The notes under the pieces are model-generated. The model was not told the DNA's origin. It was given only the letters and a program-made list of their open reading frames with translations, and made no database searches. From assembly GCA_036435485.1 (NCBI GenBank), contig CM071596.1, positions 16,334,001-16,398,000 on the forward strand: a stretch of 64,000 nt of DNA, in the 5' to 3' direction. The DNA comes from Saposhnikovia divaricata (taxonomy: Eukaryota; Streptophyta; Magnoliopsida; Apiales; Apiaceae). Positions 1 through 9,820 of this stretch are shown here, in pieces. The translations under genes were made by a program, and so were the position numbers. How positions within the stretch are numbered: position 1 is the stretch's first letter; each line of letters starts with the position of its first letter.

Positions 1-1
1 C

Positions 2-241
2 CCTATTTACTGTGATAATCAAAGTGCTATTGCTATGACAGGTAATCCAGTACAGCATTCAATGACCAAGCACATCAGCATAAGGTACCACTTCATTAGA
101 GAACATGTGGAAGAAGGAAATATTGAACTACATTTTGTGTCTACAGAACAACAGCTTGCAGATATCTTCACTAAACCGTTGAGTGAAGCTACATTTACAA
201 CACTGGTCAATGAACTTGGAATGGTCTCTGGTTCTGAATAG
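2..241 (+). CDS. Ty1-copia pol, C-terminal RNase H end (partial)
   Basis: This is the last ~79 codons of a copia polyprotein, entering from outside the window and ending at the TAG at 239-241. The visible motif YCDNQSAIAM holds an RNase H aspartate. It is followed by NPVQHSMTKHI, RYHFIREHV and ADIFTKPL, the standard ending of plant copia RNase H. The corresponding end of the minus-strand copia element at 40863-41100 is clearly homologous but differs at many residues, so these are two different families. The frame is open to the window edge. The position upstream of a polypurine tract and LTR fits the 3' end of a plus-strand element. Confidence 0.93.
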   Translation, partial: PIYCDNQSAIAMTGNPVQHSMTKHISIRYHFIREHVEEGNIELHFVSTEQQLADIFTKPLSEATFTTLVNELGMVSGSE

Positions 242-975
242 GAATGTTGGTTAGATTCAAATTTTACTTATGTGGTGTATTACTCATATTTCCTGTTTGG
301 TTAAATGCTAAGTGAACTCTGTTGACTAAACTCTGTTATGCATACTCTGTTAAACTCTGTCAGCATGCCTATATGTAATTCACTATTAATAAGTTTGATA
401 AACTTTGTGAACTCTGAGTTGATTTTTGTCTGAATGAAAAACACCAATGAAGAAATATGTATGAAGCATGATTCTCAGCAATTAATCATGAATCTTTCTG
501 AGTTATTGTGATCTAATCTTAGATTGTGCAGAAAGTTAACACAGCATGATACTGGCTCATATTTATAGCATCTCTTAGTTTATTTTGTCCTAAACTCTGA
601 GTCTATAAATACTGTGTGCATTACCTTACATGAAAAACTACTAATGTTGATGAACTCTAAACTCTGTTAGTTATACTCTGATAGAATAAAATGCTTACTG
701 CAATACCCCAAAGAAAATGTATATAGGTTGTTATACTCCTTTGAGATTATGTTGGATACTAGGATGACCCAGGAACCTATTGGTATATAATATGTGCTAA
801 AATTCTCTGATTTTTGGTGACTAGTTAAATACTAGGATGACCCAGGAACTTATCGAAATGATAAGGGCTAAAATTTTTGAATTTTTGGTGACTGGTTCCA
901 ACCTCTGATTACTGGAATGAAAAAAAAAATGATGAAATTGATCCTTTTAGAGTCAATAAGAGAATATTCTCTGAT
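242..975 (+). other. Copia spacer between pol and the extra ORF, rich in ACTCTG words
   Basis: No coding frame is visible. The stretch carries about eight copies of (A)AACTCTG or ATACTCTG, clustered at 310-360, 410-420, 590-605 and 655-685. The same word recurs after the ORF and, in both orientations, in the LTR. The last part, 756-900, is an imperfect two-copy tandem repeat, listed separately. Confidence 0.7.
756..900 (+). repeat. Two-copy tandem repeat, period ~73 bp
   Basis: Copies start at 756 and 829 with ATACTAGGATGACCCAGGAA and end with TTTTTGGTGACT(A/G)GTT. The middle parts are diverged. The repeat lies just upstream of the long ORF at 976 and may be part of its leader. Confidence 0.8.
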
Positions 976-3834
976 ATGACTAACAAGGATGTTGGTAAAG
1001 CAAATCTCCCTGCTTTTGTTATGCCACTTGCTCTGCAAAATTTTCTCAATCAACCACAAGAACCACAACAACCTGAACCTGAACAACAACAACAGCAACC
1101 TGAACCACAACCACAACCACAACCACAATCACAACAACAACCTGAACCACATCCTGAACCTGAGCCTGAACCGTTAAACATTGACCGTACTCAAAAACCA
1201 AACACTGAATCAACTACATCACCTGCTCACTCAGCACCTACAAAGCAACCTTCACCCACTCCACAAACAAACTCGGAATCGTCACAATCTCCACCAGAAT
1301 CACAGTCAGCACAAAGAGTTAAGAAGGCAGTAACTGAACAACATGAAAGTGTTAAGCAGGCGAAAGAGACACAAAGAAAATCAAAGCAGAAATCTCCTGA
1401 AGCTGTTTATACTAGAAGAGTGAAAAGAATAAAAATTCGGGCAAAAATGCCTAAGTCACCATCTAGTGAAGAGGATTCAGATAATGTACCTCTAGCAAAA
1501 CGAAGAAAACTGATATTCTCTGATTCAGTGGATGAAGATATTGATGCTCCAGAGGTCGTTTCACAGCAAACACCTCCTGTTGAGGTTGAGAAAGATAAAA
1601 TACCTGCAGAGGCTGAAATACCTGCAAAGGATGAAATACCTGCAGAGGCTGAAATACCTGCAGAGGATGAAATACCTGTAGAGGACAAAATGCCTGCAAA
1701 AGAGGATGTTAGAGATGGTCTTTCTCCAATAAATGATATTCTTGACTCATTTATTCCATTCTCTGATCCTATCTCTGATATTGGTGTAGCTGATCAACCT
1801 ACGGTTGTTCTTTCTGAAGCTGTGGCATCCCATACTGAGTTAATATCTGATGCTCACCAAACTGTTGAAGGAGGAGAAGAAATTGATCAGGCAACCAAGG
1901 TCACTTCTCAGTCTATGCCTGTTGCTGAGCCTGAGCAACATGGAGAAAATCTTGACAAGCCTACAGAAGAAATTGCTAAAATTGTGGCTGAAGATGAACA
2001 TGCTAAAGCTATAAGTGTTGAAACTGAAGGTGAAAGTAGTGCAAACTCTGATGCTTCTCTGAGTGCACCAGTACAAACAGACAATAAACATACACCTTTC
2101 CCTCAACCTTGTACTTCTCATGAAGTTGAGAGAGCACAATTTGCAAAGAATGCTGCTGAATGGTACAAAGAGGATTGTATTTTTCCACGAGGAAGAGCAG
2201 CTGATTTTGTTAAGAAAAATGCTGATACTATCTCCAATCCAGAGATTCTTTCTTGCTTGAAAGCAACTGTAGTTCAAGTCAAAACTCTGGATAGAAGATT
2301 TGATGATACTACATTGGCAATCACTGCTTTGCGAAATGAGGTTGTAGCTAGAGAAATGAAAATGGAAAGAGACTCAAAACTAGTGACTACAAAATTCTCT
2401 AAAGCTCAAGACAATCTCTTTGCCAGGCTGAGTAAAGTTGAAGAGAATCAGTCTGACTTATCTGCTAAAATTGATTCTATTGCTACCTCCCTGGAATTAA
2501 TTACATCTATTCTTATGCCTGATGATGTCAAAAAGGGGGAGAGAGTTATCAGAAGGGATAGTGCTGGAGATGGAGGGGCAAGTAACAAAGGAAAGAATAA
2601 AGCTGAAGAGTCTCAAACTCCGAGAACTAGCAAGTCATCTAAATCACAGTCTGTTGGGAGAAATACTGATACTCAAGGTACTTCAAGGACCAAGAGTTTG
2701 CTGTTACCTTCTAATCCACAAACTGATGAAGAATTGGCTGCTAAGCTGTTTATTGAAGAGAATGAGGAAGGAGTTACGATTGAGGACATTGAAGTTGAAG
2801 AAAAGAGTTTACAAGAAGAACATCTTAAAGCTTTAAAGTCTGGCAAGGTACAAAGAGGAAAAGCTCCTAGACCTGTTGTTAAAGGTGTTGTGATCAGAGA
2901 AAGGGCTGATGTTAGTCAAAGATCTCGGTTTTCAAAGGAAGAAATTGCAGCAGAGGCTAAACTCAAGCTAAAAGGCATTGAAGGGGAAATTTCACAGAAG
3001 AAAGTTACAACTTCTGTTGTATCACAAGCAATGATCACACCTTTACACTCTTCTCAGTTGAAATCGGTTTTTGGGAAAGAAACAATTCATGATCCAAATG
3101 TATTATCTGGAGTTTCTATGAATGTTTCTGATGGAAAAGCTTTGTCTGGCAAAGTTGGTAATAATAAGGGTGGACTAGGTTCATACAGAGACAAAATCCA
3201 ATATACTGGTCCTAGAGATCCTTCTTCACTGGCTGTTCCAGGTCGTGGTGTTCCTCAAGAGAGTTTGGACAGACTGGAATCAGTACAGTTAGTTCATCAG
3301 AAGAGTTTAAACAAGGATTTTCTTTTGTACTTCATGGCTGATGGGACAGTATTTAAAGTTGGTGAGGATGATATTGGCTTGAAATGTTGGGAAGAACTAG
3401 AGTATGTTCTATATTTTCTAAAGGTGAATAGTCGAAGGACTCAATCAGTTGCTAATGTGCTCAGACAGAGAATGACTCAGAATCTGGCAATCAGAGCGGA
3501 GAAATATAATAGCAGATATGTTCCTAAGTACAGGGATTACAAAGGCAATCTCATTGAAATGAAGAAAGGTACTGCAAAGTTAAAGACTGATTTGGGAATC
3601 ACAATACTTGATTTCAATTCACAGTCGGAAAAAGTCAGATTTATCAGACTGGGTAATGAGATGAGAAGGAACAAAATTTATGATCTTAGGGCTGCTATCT
3701 ATCAGACAGATGAAAGTGATCCTCAGCTCAGAGAAATTAAAGAAGCTATGAAGATTGAGCTTGAAAATGCAGAAAGAAGATTGCTGATTGATTATCTCAG
3801 AGCCATGCCAGATCTTGAAATGATAAGAGATTAA
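976..3834 (+). CDS. Extra ORF of a Ty1-copia element, 952 aa, env-position protein of unknown function
   Basis: An intact 952-codon ORF sits between pol and the 3' LTR, the place where SIRE/Maximus-type copia elements carry an 'envelope-like' ORF. Residues ~26-70 are Pro/Gln/Glu-rich. Residues 208-243 are six copies of a hexapeptide like EIPAED, and basic clusters lie around 145-180. Residues ~425-516 look like a coiled coil, followed by a charged Ser/Lys region. The C-terminal ~200 residues look folded and end in LRAMPDLEMIRD. I see no signal peptide or membrane segment, so 'envelope' describes position, not function. The ATG at 976 is chosen because the same frame upstream is closed. The low-complexity repeats could mislead similarity searches. 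Confidence 0.8.
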   Translation: MTNKDVGKANLPAFVMPLALQNFLNQPQEPQQPEPEQQQQQPEPQPQPQPQSQQQPEPHPEPEPEPLNIDRTQKPNTESTTSPAHSAPTKQPSPTPQTNSESSQSPPESQSAQRVKKAVTEQHESVKQAKETQRKSKQKSPEAVYTRRVKRIKIRAKMPKSPSSEEDSDNVPLAKRRKLIFSDSVDEDIDAPEVVSQQTPPVEVEKDKIPAEAEIPAKDEIPAEAEIPAEDEIPVEDKMPAKEDVRDGLSPINDILDSFIPFSDPISDIGVADQPTVVLSEAVASHTELISDAHQTVEGGEEIDQATKVTSQSMPVAEPEQHGENLDKPTEEIAKIVAEDEHAKAISVETEGESSANSDASLSAPVQTDNKHTPFPQPCTSHEVERAQFAKNAAEWYKEDCIFPRGRAADFVKKNADTISNPEILSCLKATVVQVKTLDRRFDDTTLAITALRNEVVAREMKMERDSKLVTTKFSKAQDNLFARLSKVEENQSDLSAKIDSIATSLELITSILMPDDVKKGERVIRRDSAGDGGASNKGKNKAEESQTPRTSKSSKSQSVGRNTDTQGTSRTKSLLLPSNPQTDEELAAKLFIEENEEGVTIEDIEVEEKSLQEEHLKALKSGKVQRGKAPRPVVKGVVIRERADVSQRSRFSKEEIAAEAKLKLKGIEGEISQKKVTTSVVSQAMITPLHSSQLKSVFGKETIHDPNVLSGVSMNVSDGKALSGKVGNNKGGLGSYRDKIQYTGPRDPSSLAVPGRGVPQESLDRLESVQLVHQKSLNKDFLLYFMADGTVFKVGEDDIGLKCWEELEYVLYFLKVNSRRTQSVANVLRQRMTQNLAIRAEKYNSRYVPKYRDYKGNLIEMKKGTAKLKTDLGITILDFNSQSEKVRFIRLGNEMRRNKIYDLRAAIYQTDESDPQLREIKEAMKIELENAERRLLIDYLRAMPDLEMIRD
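1597..1704 (+). repeat. 18-bp in-frame tandem repeat (hexapeptide x6)
   Basis: Six near-identical 18-bp units encode I-P-A-E-(A/D)-E type hexapeptides inside the 952-residue ORF. They probably arose by slippage, and the reading frame is preserved throughout. Confidence 0.85.
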
Positions 3835-3977
3835 GGTCTGTAAGGATTTTCTTATTCTCTGTAGTTTTTATTAAGTAGAAGCTTAAACTCTGAATTTGTA
3901 TAAACACTGTATTTGTTTATTTGTTTTGACATCATCAATTATTGTCATTAACTTGTGTATTTTTGCTAATGAACAAG
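3835..3977 (+). other. Copia 3' untranslated segment
   Basis: An AT-rich stretch without an ORF between the extra ORF and the polypurine tract. It contains one more AAACTCTG word near 3885. Confidence 0.6.
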
Positions 3978-3988
3978 TTGGGGGAGAT
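3978..3988 (+). other. Polypurine tract of the plus-strand copia element
   Basis: TTGGGGGAGAT lies immediately before the LTR start TGTTA. This is the expected plus-strand primer site of a copia element. Confidence 0.88.
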
Positions 3989-4495
3989 TGTTAAATATAA
4001 TTGATCTGTTTTAATCAGTGTTTAAGTGTTACAGTGAATTATCAGAGTTTAGCTGGAAGCAGTCAGAGTTTGAGTAAACTCTGACAGATGGAAGCTCGAC
4101 AGAGTTTGTCAAACTCTGTCTGGAGGAAGCGTCTACTGGTCAACAGTGATTGAAGATTTATTATGGAAGCGATATCTTTGAAGAGTGGATAGCTATCAAA
4201 GAGATCGAGTTGACATAGGAGACGTGTGACAATCTGTAATTGATATCATTGTATAGCTGATTATTAGGAATATCAATTAGAGATTGTATCGTAGCTGTAT
4301 GTTATATAAATACAGTTAGGTTAACCCTAGAAGGGTATCGTACAACGAATTATCTTTATTGTAACCTAGCAGCTCTTTGTGATATTTTACATCACGAAGA
4401 GGGTTCGTAATACAAGAAGTTTTTAAGTGCATAAACGTTTTTACTTGTTAAACTCTCATATAAAGTTGATTATTAATTGTGTATTCGGCCTAACA
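3989..4495 (+). mobile_element. 3' LTR of the plus-strand copia element (~507 bp)
   Basis: The LTR begins TGTTA and ends TAACA, a perfect 5-bp terminal inverted repeat, directly after a polypurine tract. It contains several CAGAGTTT/AAACTCTG words in both orientations (4040-4120). These could fold locally and match the words in the internal spacer. The 5' LTR lies outside the window, so neither the age nor the target duplication (which would be ACCCA at 4496-4500) can be checked. Confidence 0.88.
4303..4311 (+). promoter_or_regulatory. Probable LTR TATA box
   Basis: TATATAAAT in the right half of the LTR is a good plant TATA element for transcription starting in the LTR. Placement is by inspection only. 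Confidence 0.5.
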
Positions 4496-5295
4496 ACCCA
4501 GGCATAACTGCTAACTTGACATCTCCTATCCCGTCTCCATAACAGGGCAATGCATAGACGAGCTTACCAATTGCAACAGAAAGGACCCTCTACACCTCGA
4601 GAAAACAGACCCCAAGCACAGGCCACACACATCTCTGCAGAAAATACCAAACCCACCTCTCTTGACCAAGCAAAGAACAACCCCCCTTGGCAAAAAGCAC
4701 CAGCCACCGAAACAGAATATTTGCATATCAGACTTAGAATTTAGAACTCCCAAGTCATTTCCGGGGTGAAGAAACTCAAAATCATAAGGATCTGGAGCTA
4801 TGCACAGATCAACCATAGGTTACATACAAAATGTCATGATAATGAATTGTGCAAAGGGAAAAAAAATTCCTAACTTTCGACAGAAAGTGAATATGCACCA
4901 CCAAATTCTGCTAAACTAACAAACAAATTCTTAGCAAAGAAAAAAAAGAACTTTTACAAGCATGTATATTTTGAGACTCGAATCAAATATAAACTTAAAC
5001 CCCTCGGATGGAACCACAAACCAGAGACTAAAAACTCTCAATTAGTCCTATAGGCAAATCAATTGAAATACAAACTAATTAACGCATACAAAAAATTAAT
5101 TAAATTAGAAATAAAAACTTACTAATTGAATCGAAAAATGGATTGCTTCAAATAGAGGGGGCTTTCGTATGAACAAATTTCGTGAGGTTTCAAGCTAGAT
5201 CTATGAATTGGAACCACGAAACTCGACGGTAGCGTTGGAGTAGAGACGACGTCGTTTCCATTGCCGGCAGGGAGAGATATTATTATTTGAATATT

Positions 5296-5300
<5 letters not shown>
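4496..5300. other. Non-coding stretch, possibly a broken minus-strand gene leader
   Basis: There is no convincing long coding frame. On the minus strand a short frame starting METTSS (ATG near 5260) ends after about 23 codons, and a GT donor-like site lies near 5120. Together with the CT-rich tract just upstream on that strand, this resembles a 5' UTR and first exon of a gene cut off by the copia insertion. That is inference only. Confidence 0.3.

Positions 5301-5331
<31 letters not shown>
5301..5331 (+). repeat. (GA)n microsatellite
   Basis: About 15 uninterrupted GA units. On the minus strand this reads (CT)n, common in plant 5' UTRs. Confidence 0.9.
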
Positions 5332-5336
<5 letters not shown>

Positions 5337-5629
5337 GAGCCGGCAGATTGAAAGAGACGAGAGATGTTAGTTTGATACTAGTATTTTTTAGAAAAGGGGG
5401 GAAAATAGAGCCGAGGGACTGATGTGAATCTAATTTTTGGTGAAGAGGGAAGTGAAATTTCAGTAAAGTGGGAAGTGAAATGGAGGGGGGAAATCAAATA
5501 TTAACAAGCGGCAATATGAATTTGATGAAAGGAGGGAAGTGAAATTTTAGATTTTGGATCATGAAATTTTAAGAAATTTTAGAAATTTGATTTGAAACAA
5601 AACAAAAAATCAAATTTTCAGAATATCAA

Positions 5630-6985
5630 TATAATAGATACTTATTCAATTGTTGGGAAAAAATAAAAAAAAATTATAAAAGTCGGGTTGTACGAGATTT
5701 TAACAAAAACGTAATAAAAGTATTGTTTCTTGTAACGGGGCACAATTCAGATTAACTGAATAATTTTTTTAAATGATTTCTTCGACAATCAAACCGTACG
5801 AAAGTTAATATATACTTATTTTAGTATTGGAAAAAAATAATCAAAAAATAAAAAGGTGGGATTGTACGAGATTTAACAAAAACGTAGTAAAAGTGTTGCT
5901 TCTTCTCACGGGGCACGATCCTGATTCACTGAATAATTTTTTTGAATGATTTCTACGACGATCGAACTGTACGAAAGTTAATAAATACTTATTATAGTGT
6001 TGTGAAAAAATAATCAAAAAATAAAAAAGTTGGGTTGTAGGAGATTTTAACAAAAATGTAGTAAAAGTGCTGCTTCCTATAACGGGGCACGATCCAGATT
6101 CACTGAAGAATTTTTTGAATGATTTATTCGATGATCGAACCGTACGGATGTTAATAAACACTCATTTTAGTGTTGGAAAAAAATAATCAAAAATAAAAAT
6201 GTCGGGTTATACGAGATTTAAACAAAAACGTAGTAAAAGTGATGCTTCCTCTAACGGGGCACGATCAAGATTCTCTGAATAATTTTTTTTAATGATTTCT
6301 TCGACGATCAAACCGTACGGATGTTAATAAACACTCATTTTAGTGTTGAGAAAAAATAATCAAAAAATAAAAAGGTTGGGTTTTACGGGATTTTAACAAA
6401 AACGTAGTAAAAGTGTTGTTTCCTATAACGGGACACGAACCAGATTCACTGAATAATTTTTTTGAATGATTTATTTGACGATCGAACCATACGAATGTTA
6501 ATAAACACTCATTTTAGTGTTGGAAAAAAATAATCAAAGATAAAAATGTCAGGTTGTACGAGATTTAAACAAAAACGTAGTAAAAGTGATGCTTCCTCTA
6601 ACGGGGCACGATCAAGATTCTCTGAATAATTTTTTTAATGATTTCTTCGACGATCAAACCATACGGATGTTAATAAACAATCATTTTAGTGTTGGGAAAA
6701 ATAATCAAAAAATAAAATGGTTGGGTTGTACGGGATTTTAACAAAAACGTAGTAAAAGTGATGCTTCCTATAACGGGGCACGATCCAGATTCACTAAATA
6801 ATTTTTTTGAATTATTTTTTTGATGATCGAACCGTACGGATGTTAATAAACACTCATTTTAGTGTTGGCAAAAATTAATCAAAAAATAAAAATGTTGGGT
6901 TGTACGGGATTTTAACAAAAACGTAGTGAAAGTGATGCTTCCTATAACGGGGCACGATCCGGATTCACTGAATAATTTTTTGAAT
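5630..6985. repeat. Satellite block 1, ~173-bp monomer, ~7.8 copies
   Basis: The phrase TTAATA(A/T)A(C/T)ACT(C/T)AT recurs at 5805, 5978, 6151, 6324, 6498, 6670 and 6843. Steps are 172-174 bp, with one earlier monomer from ~5632. Each monomer carries AACAAAAACGTAGTAAAAGT, AACGGGGCACGAT and GATCGAACCGTACG. Copies are roughly 85-95% alike by eye. The spurious ORFs inside repeat with the same period. Confidence 0.93.
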
Positions 6986-7168
6986 GAAATCTTTTGTGTT
7001 ATCATCTTTATGACATTAATTAGTTTTTTAAATTATTAGAAGAATTATTTTGGATGTTTAAGTATTTTAAAATGATTTTAAGATTTTTATTCTATTTAAA
7101 GGAACTTATCTTGTAAAATTCATATTTAATTCTTTTTTATCCTAAAAATATTTTTAAAATATGGGGAT
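6986..7168. other. AT-rich interruption in the satellite
   Basis: Unrelated AT-rich sequence separates the two satellite blocks. Block 1 breaks off just after the GAATAATTTTTT part of the monomer. No terminal repeats or ORF identify the inserted material. Confidence 0.6.
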
Positions 7169-7935
7169 AGTGAAAATGTTGTACTAGTACTGATTCCGGT
7201 AACGGGGCGCGTGCCAGATTAGCTGGATGATTTTTTTAAATGATTTTTTCGACGATCGAACCGTACTGATGTTAATAGATACTCATTCTAATGTTGGGGA
7301 AAAATAATTAAAACATAAAAAAGCTCGGTAGTGTCGTATTGTAACGGAAACGTTGTAATAGTACAGATTTCGGTAACGGGGCACGTGCCAGATTCACCGA
7401 AAAATCTTTTTAGATGATTTCTTCGAAAATCAAACATACGGTTGTTAATAAATACTCATTCTAGTGTTGAGAAAAAATAATCAAAAAATAAAAAGGCTCG
7501 ATTGTGCCGCATCATAACGAAAATGTTGGAATAGTATAGATTCCCGTATTAGGACGCGTTCCAGATTCACTGAATGATTTTTTTAGATGATTTCTTCGAC
7601 GATCGAACCGTACGGATGTTAACAGATACTCATTCTAGTGTTGAAAAAAAATAATCAAAAAATAAAAAGGTTCGGTAGTGCCGCATCTTAACAGAAATGT
7701 TGTAATTGTACGAATTCCGGTAACGTTGCGTGTGCCAGATTCACTGAATAATTTTTTTAAATGATTTATTCGATGATCGAACCGTACGGATGTTAATAGA
7801 TACTCATTCTGGTGTTGGGAAAGAATAATCAAAAAATAAAATGGCTCGATTGTGCCGCATCTTAACAAAAACGTTATAATACTACAGATTCTGGTAATGG
7901 GACGCGTGCCAGATTTATTGAATAATTTTCAAAAA
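7169..7935. repeat. Satellite block 2, diverged ~173-bp monomer, ~4.4 copies
   Basis: The monomer phase marks fall at 7272, 7445, 7619 and 7793 (173-174 bp steps). The sequence is a distinct subfamily, with GTGCCGCATCTTAAC and GGACGCGTGCCAGATT in place of the block 1 wording. It ends at the same monomer phase as block 1. Confidence 0.9.
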
Positions 7936-8369
7936 TTTATACGGATACGACACAACCGAACCTTTTTATGTTGTCATTATTTATCAAATAATGTAATACA
8001 TTAAATAATAAAGGATATTTAATTAATTTAAGTTACAAAAAGTTTTTCAAAAAAAATTATTAATGCAAAAATAGAAAGTGACAATTTTTCCCAACCAAAA
8101 TTAAAGGCGGCATCCCCCCCCCCCAAAAAAAAATGAAAATTAGAGGCCCAATTTCCTCCTTAACGAAAATTTATCACACAGACTTCAATTGAACCCAATT
8201 CCCCCTCCCCCCTCTCTCCCCCCTCTCCCTCTCCCTCTCTCTCTCTCTCTCTCAATTACATACATTGTAATTATATACTATATGTATATTCTGAGGTTGT
8301 ATGTAACTACAATTCGTTGCTGAAGGAGTGTTTTTTGCCGAATTGAACGAAGTATTGATCTAGGTGAGG
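7936..8369. other. Low-complexity leader-like stretch with poly-C and (CT)n
   Basis: Contains a C-run near 8116-8128, then CCCTCC-type tracts and a (CT)n microsatellite at about 8234-8253. No coding frame is evident. It may be the 5' UTR of the small acidic gene that follows. Confidence 0.5.
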
Positions 8370-8545
8370 ATGGATACTCTGGCGTGGAGGTTAGGGTATG
8401 CACACTGAGATTATCATCCTTGTTACCTGCACTCAAAATGTTCTCTGTATTAATATATTTATGTATTGTTGATTGATTTTATGTTTTTAATTGATTTATT
8501 TGGTGTTGTTTTATGTGTTTGGTGATTTAATTTTGAATAGTAGGA

Positions 8546-8737
8546 CTTCAAATCAGGAACAAAATACCAAGAAGAAAGGCCCTATCATCTCTGGAAGATA
8601 ATGTTTTAACTATACTTACAGAGGAATGTTATGTGAACAAAGATGAAACTTTTGTAGTTGCCGAGCCGGTTCCAGGTGTGTTTGAGGATGAAGATGAGGA
8701 CGAAGAAGTAGTTGTGGACGGGGAAGTTGATAAATGA
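8546..8737 (+). CDS. Putative terminal exon of a small acidic protein, unrecognised
   Basis: An open stretch preceded by a TAG acceptor reads basic (RNKIPRRK), then a leucine-rich segment, then a strongly acidic tail (EDEDEDEE) and a TGA. A 5' exon may lie at 8340-8395, where ATG GATACTCTGGCG and GT donors are seen, but I could not join the phases confidently. I recognise no family. It lies between the satellite and the TACGCA array, so it could be a gene piece carried by the MULE. It may also be non-coding. Confidence 0.3.
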   Translation, partial: LQIRNKIPRRKALSSLEDNVLTILTEECYVNKDETFVVAEPVPGVFEDEDEDEEVVVDGEVDK

Positions 8738-8904
8738 AACGTTCACATTAAACCAGTTTCAAAAAGACCCACTCCTTTGGTATTATTCTTGGTTCTTCCT
8801 CCAATTTCTTATTTTTAGTAGGGTGAAGGGAGAAAATAACAAATTTTTACAGTGTCATGTCGAAACTAACAGCTGGCGGGCGAGTGTACAGTAAATACCG
8901 GATT

Positions 8905-9715
8905 GGTTACGCATAAGCCATTGAGGTATCCACATTACGCAATACCGAATGGAGTATCCGTGTATTACGCAAGTCCAGATGGGGTAAGTTGGGGTTTTTT
9001 TTTATAAAAAAGGAATACGCAATTAGGGCTTGGGTAAAGCAAATATTATGTTCTTAGATTACGTAATACGCAAGTCTAAATGGGGTATCATGGGTTTTTT
9101 ATGGCAAAGCAAATATTCTGTTTACTTGTAGCACAGTACGCAAAATCTCATCGATACGCAATTTAGAAGTGGGTATTCTGGGGTCTTCAACAATACGCAG
9201 CTCTGATTGAGGGATACACAATTGCACTACGGGTCACAGATCATACGCATAAGTGTGTAGGAGCGGTTGGGGATTATTAAGGTAATACGCATTCTTGACT
9301 GGGGTCTCACAGTATACGCATTCCTGTTTGGGGTGATATTGATGTATTATCCTGAATACGCATTATCAAATGGGGTATCATGGTAGAATTTCAAAATTCA
9401 TGGATACGCAATTGCACTTCGGGTAACAAGGAATACGCATAAGTGGATGGGGTAACCTGTGTAGAGCAGTTGGGTTCGCACAGTATACGCATTTTTGATC
9501 GGGGTCTCATGGTATACGCATTCCTGGTTGGGGTGATATGATAGTATTGTACTAAATATGCATTAGCAAACGGGGTAACTCGTGTATGTGTACCATATCT
9601 GCATCACTGTTTTTTTCTCAGTTGATTTCACTCTCGGCTCCAAATATGAATGTCGTTCCTATTATATACAAGGTATCATCGCTTGAATGATAGTATTGTA
9701 CTGAATACGCATTAG
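8905..9715 (+). repeat. TACGCA / GGGGT interspersed motif array upstream of the transposase
   Basis: About 17 exact TACGCA hexamers lie in ~0.8 kb, roughly at 8909, 8934, 8965, 9014, 9067, 9126, 9154, 9194, 9244, 9285, 9314, 9355, 9403, 9434, 9486, 9513 and 9706, with near variants between. Most are followed 5-15 bp later by TGGGGT or CGGGGT. All are in one orientation. The array also contains larger partial duplications; for example, a 37-bp segment starting TTCTCAGTTGATTTC occurs near 9614 and 9732. It ends about 100 bp before the transposase ATG, so promoter or transposase-binding roles are possible. Confidence 0.8.
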
Positions 9716-9820
9716 CAAACGGGGTACCCCGTTCTCAGTTGATTTCACTCTCGGCTCCAAATATGAATACAATGTATTTTACATCATCTCTTGAATATTG
9801 TTTATTGTAGTTACTTTGTT

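Noticed and set aside
868..1128. Minus-strand frame rich in Trp/Leu
   Set aside because: It is the complement of the CCACAA-type Pro/Gln repeat of the 952-residue ORF.
4526..4816. 96-codon minus-strand frame
   Set aside because: No recognisable domain and no supporting splice structure. Kept only as part of a non-coding region note.
5841..6161. 106-codon frame with internal repeats
   Set aside because: It is the satellite monomer read through twice, and the period matches 173 bp.
8000..8260. Left terminal inverted repeat of the MULE
   Set aside because: I compared it by eye with the reverse complement of 34080-34340. Only loose C-rich similarity was seen, not a TIR.
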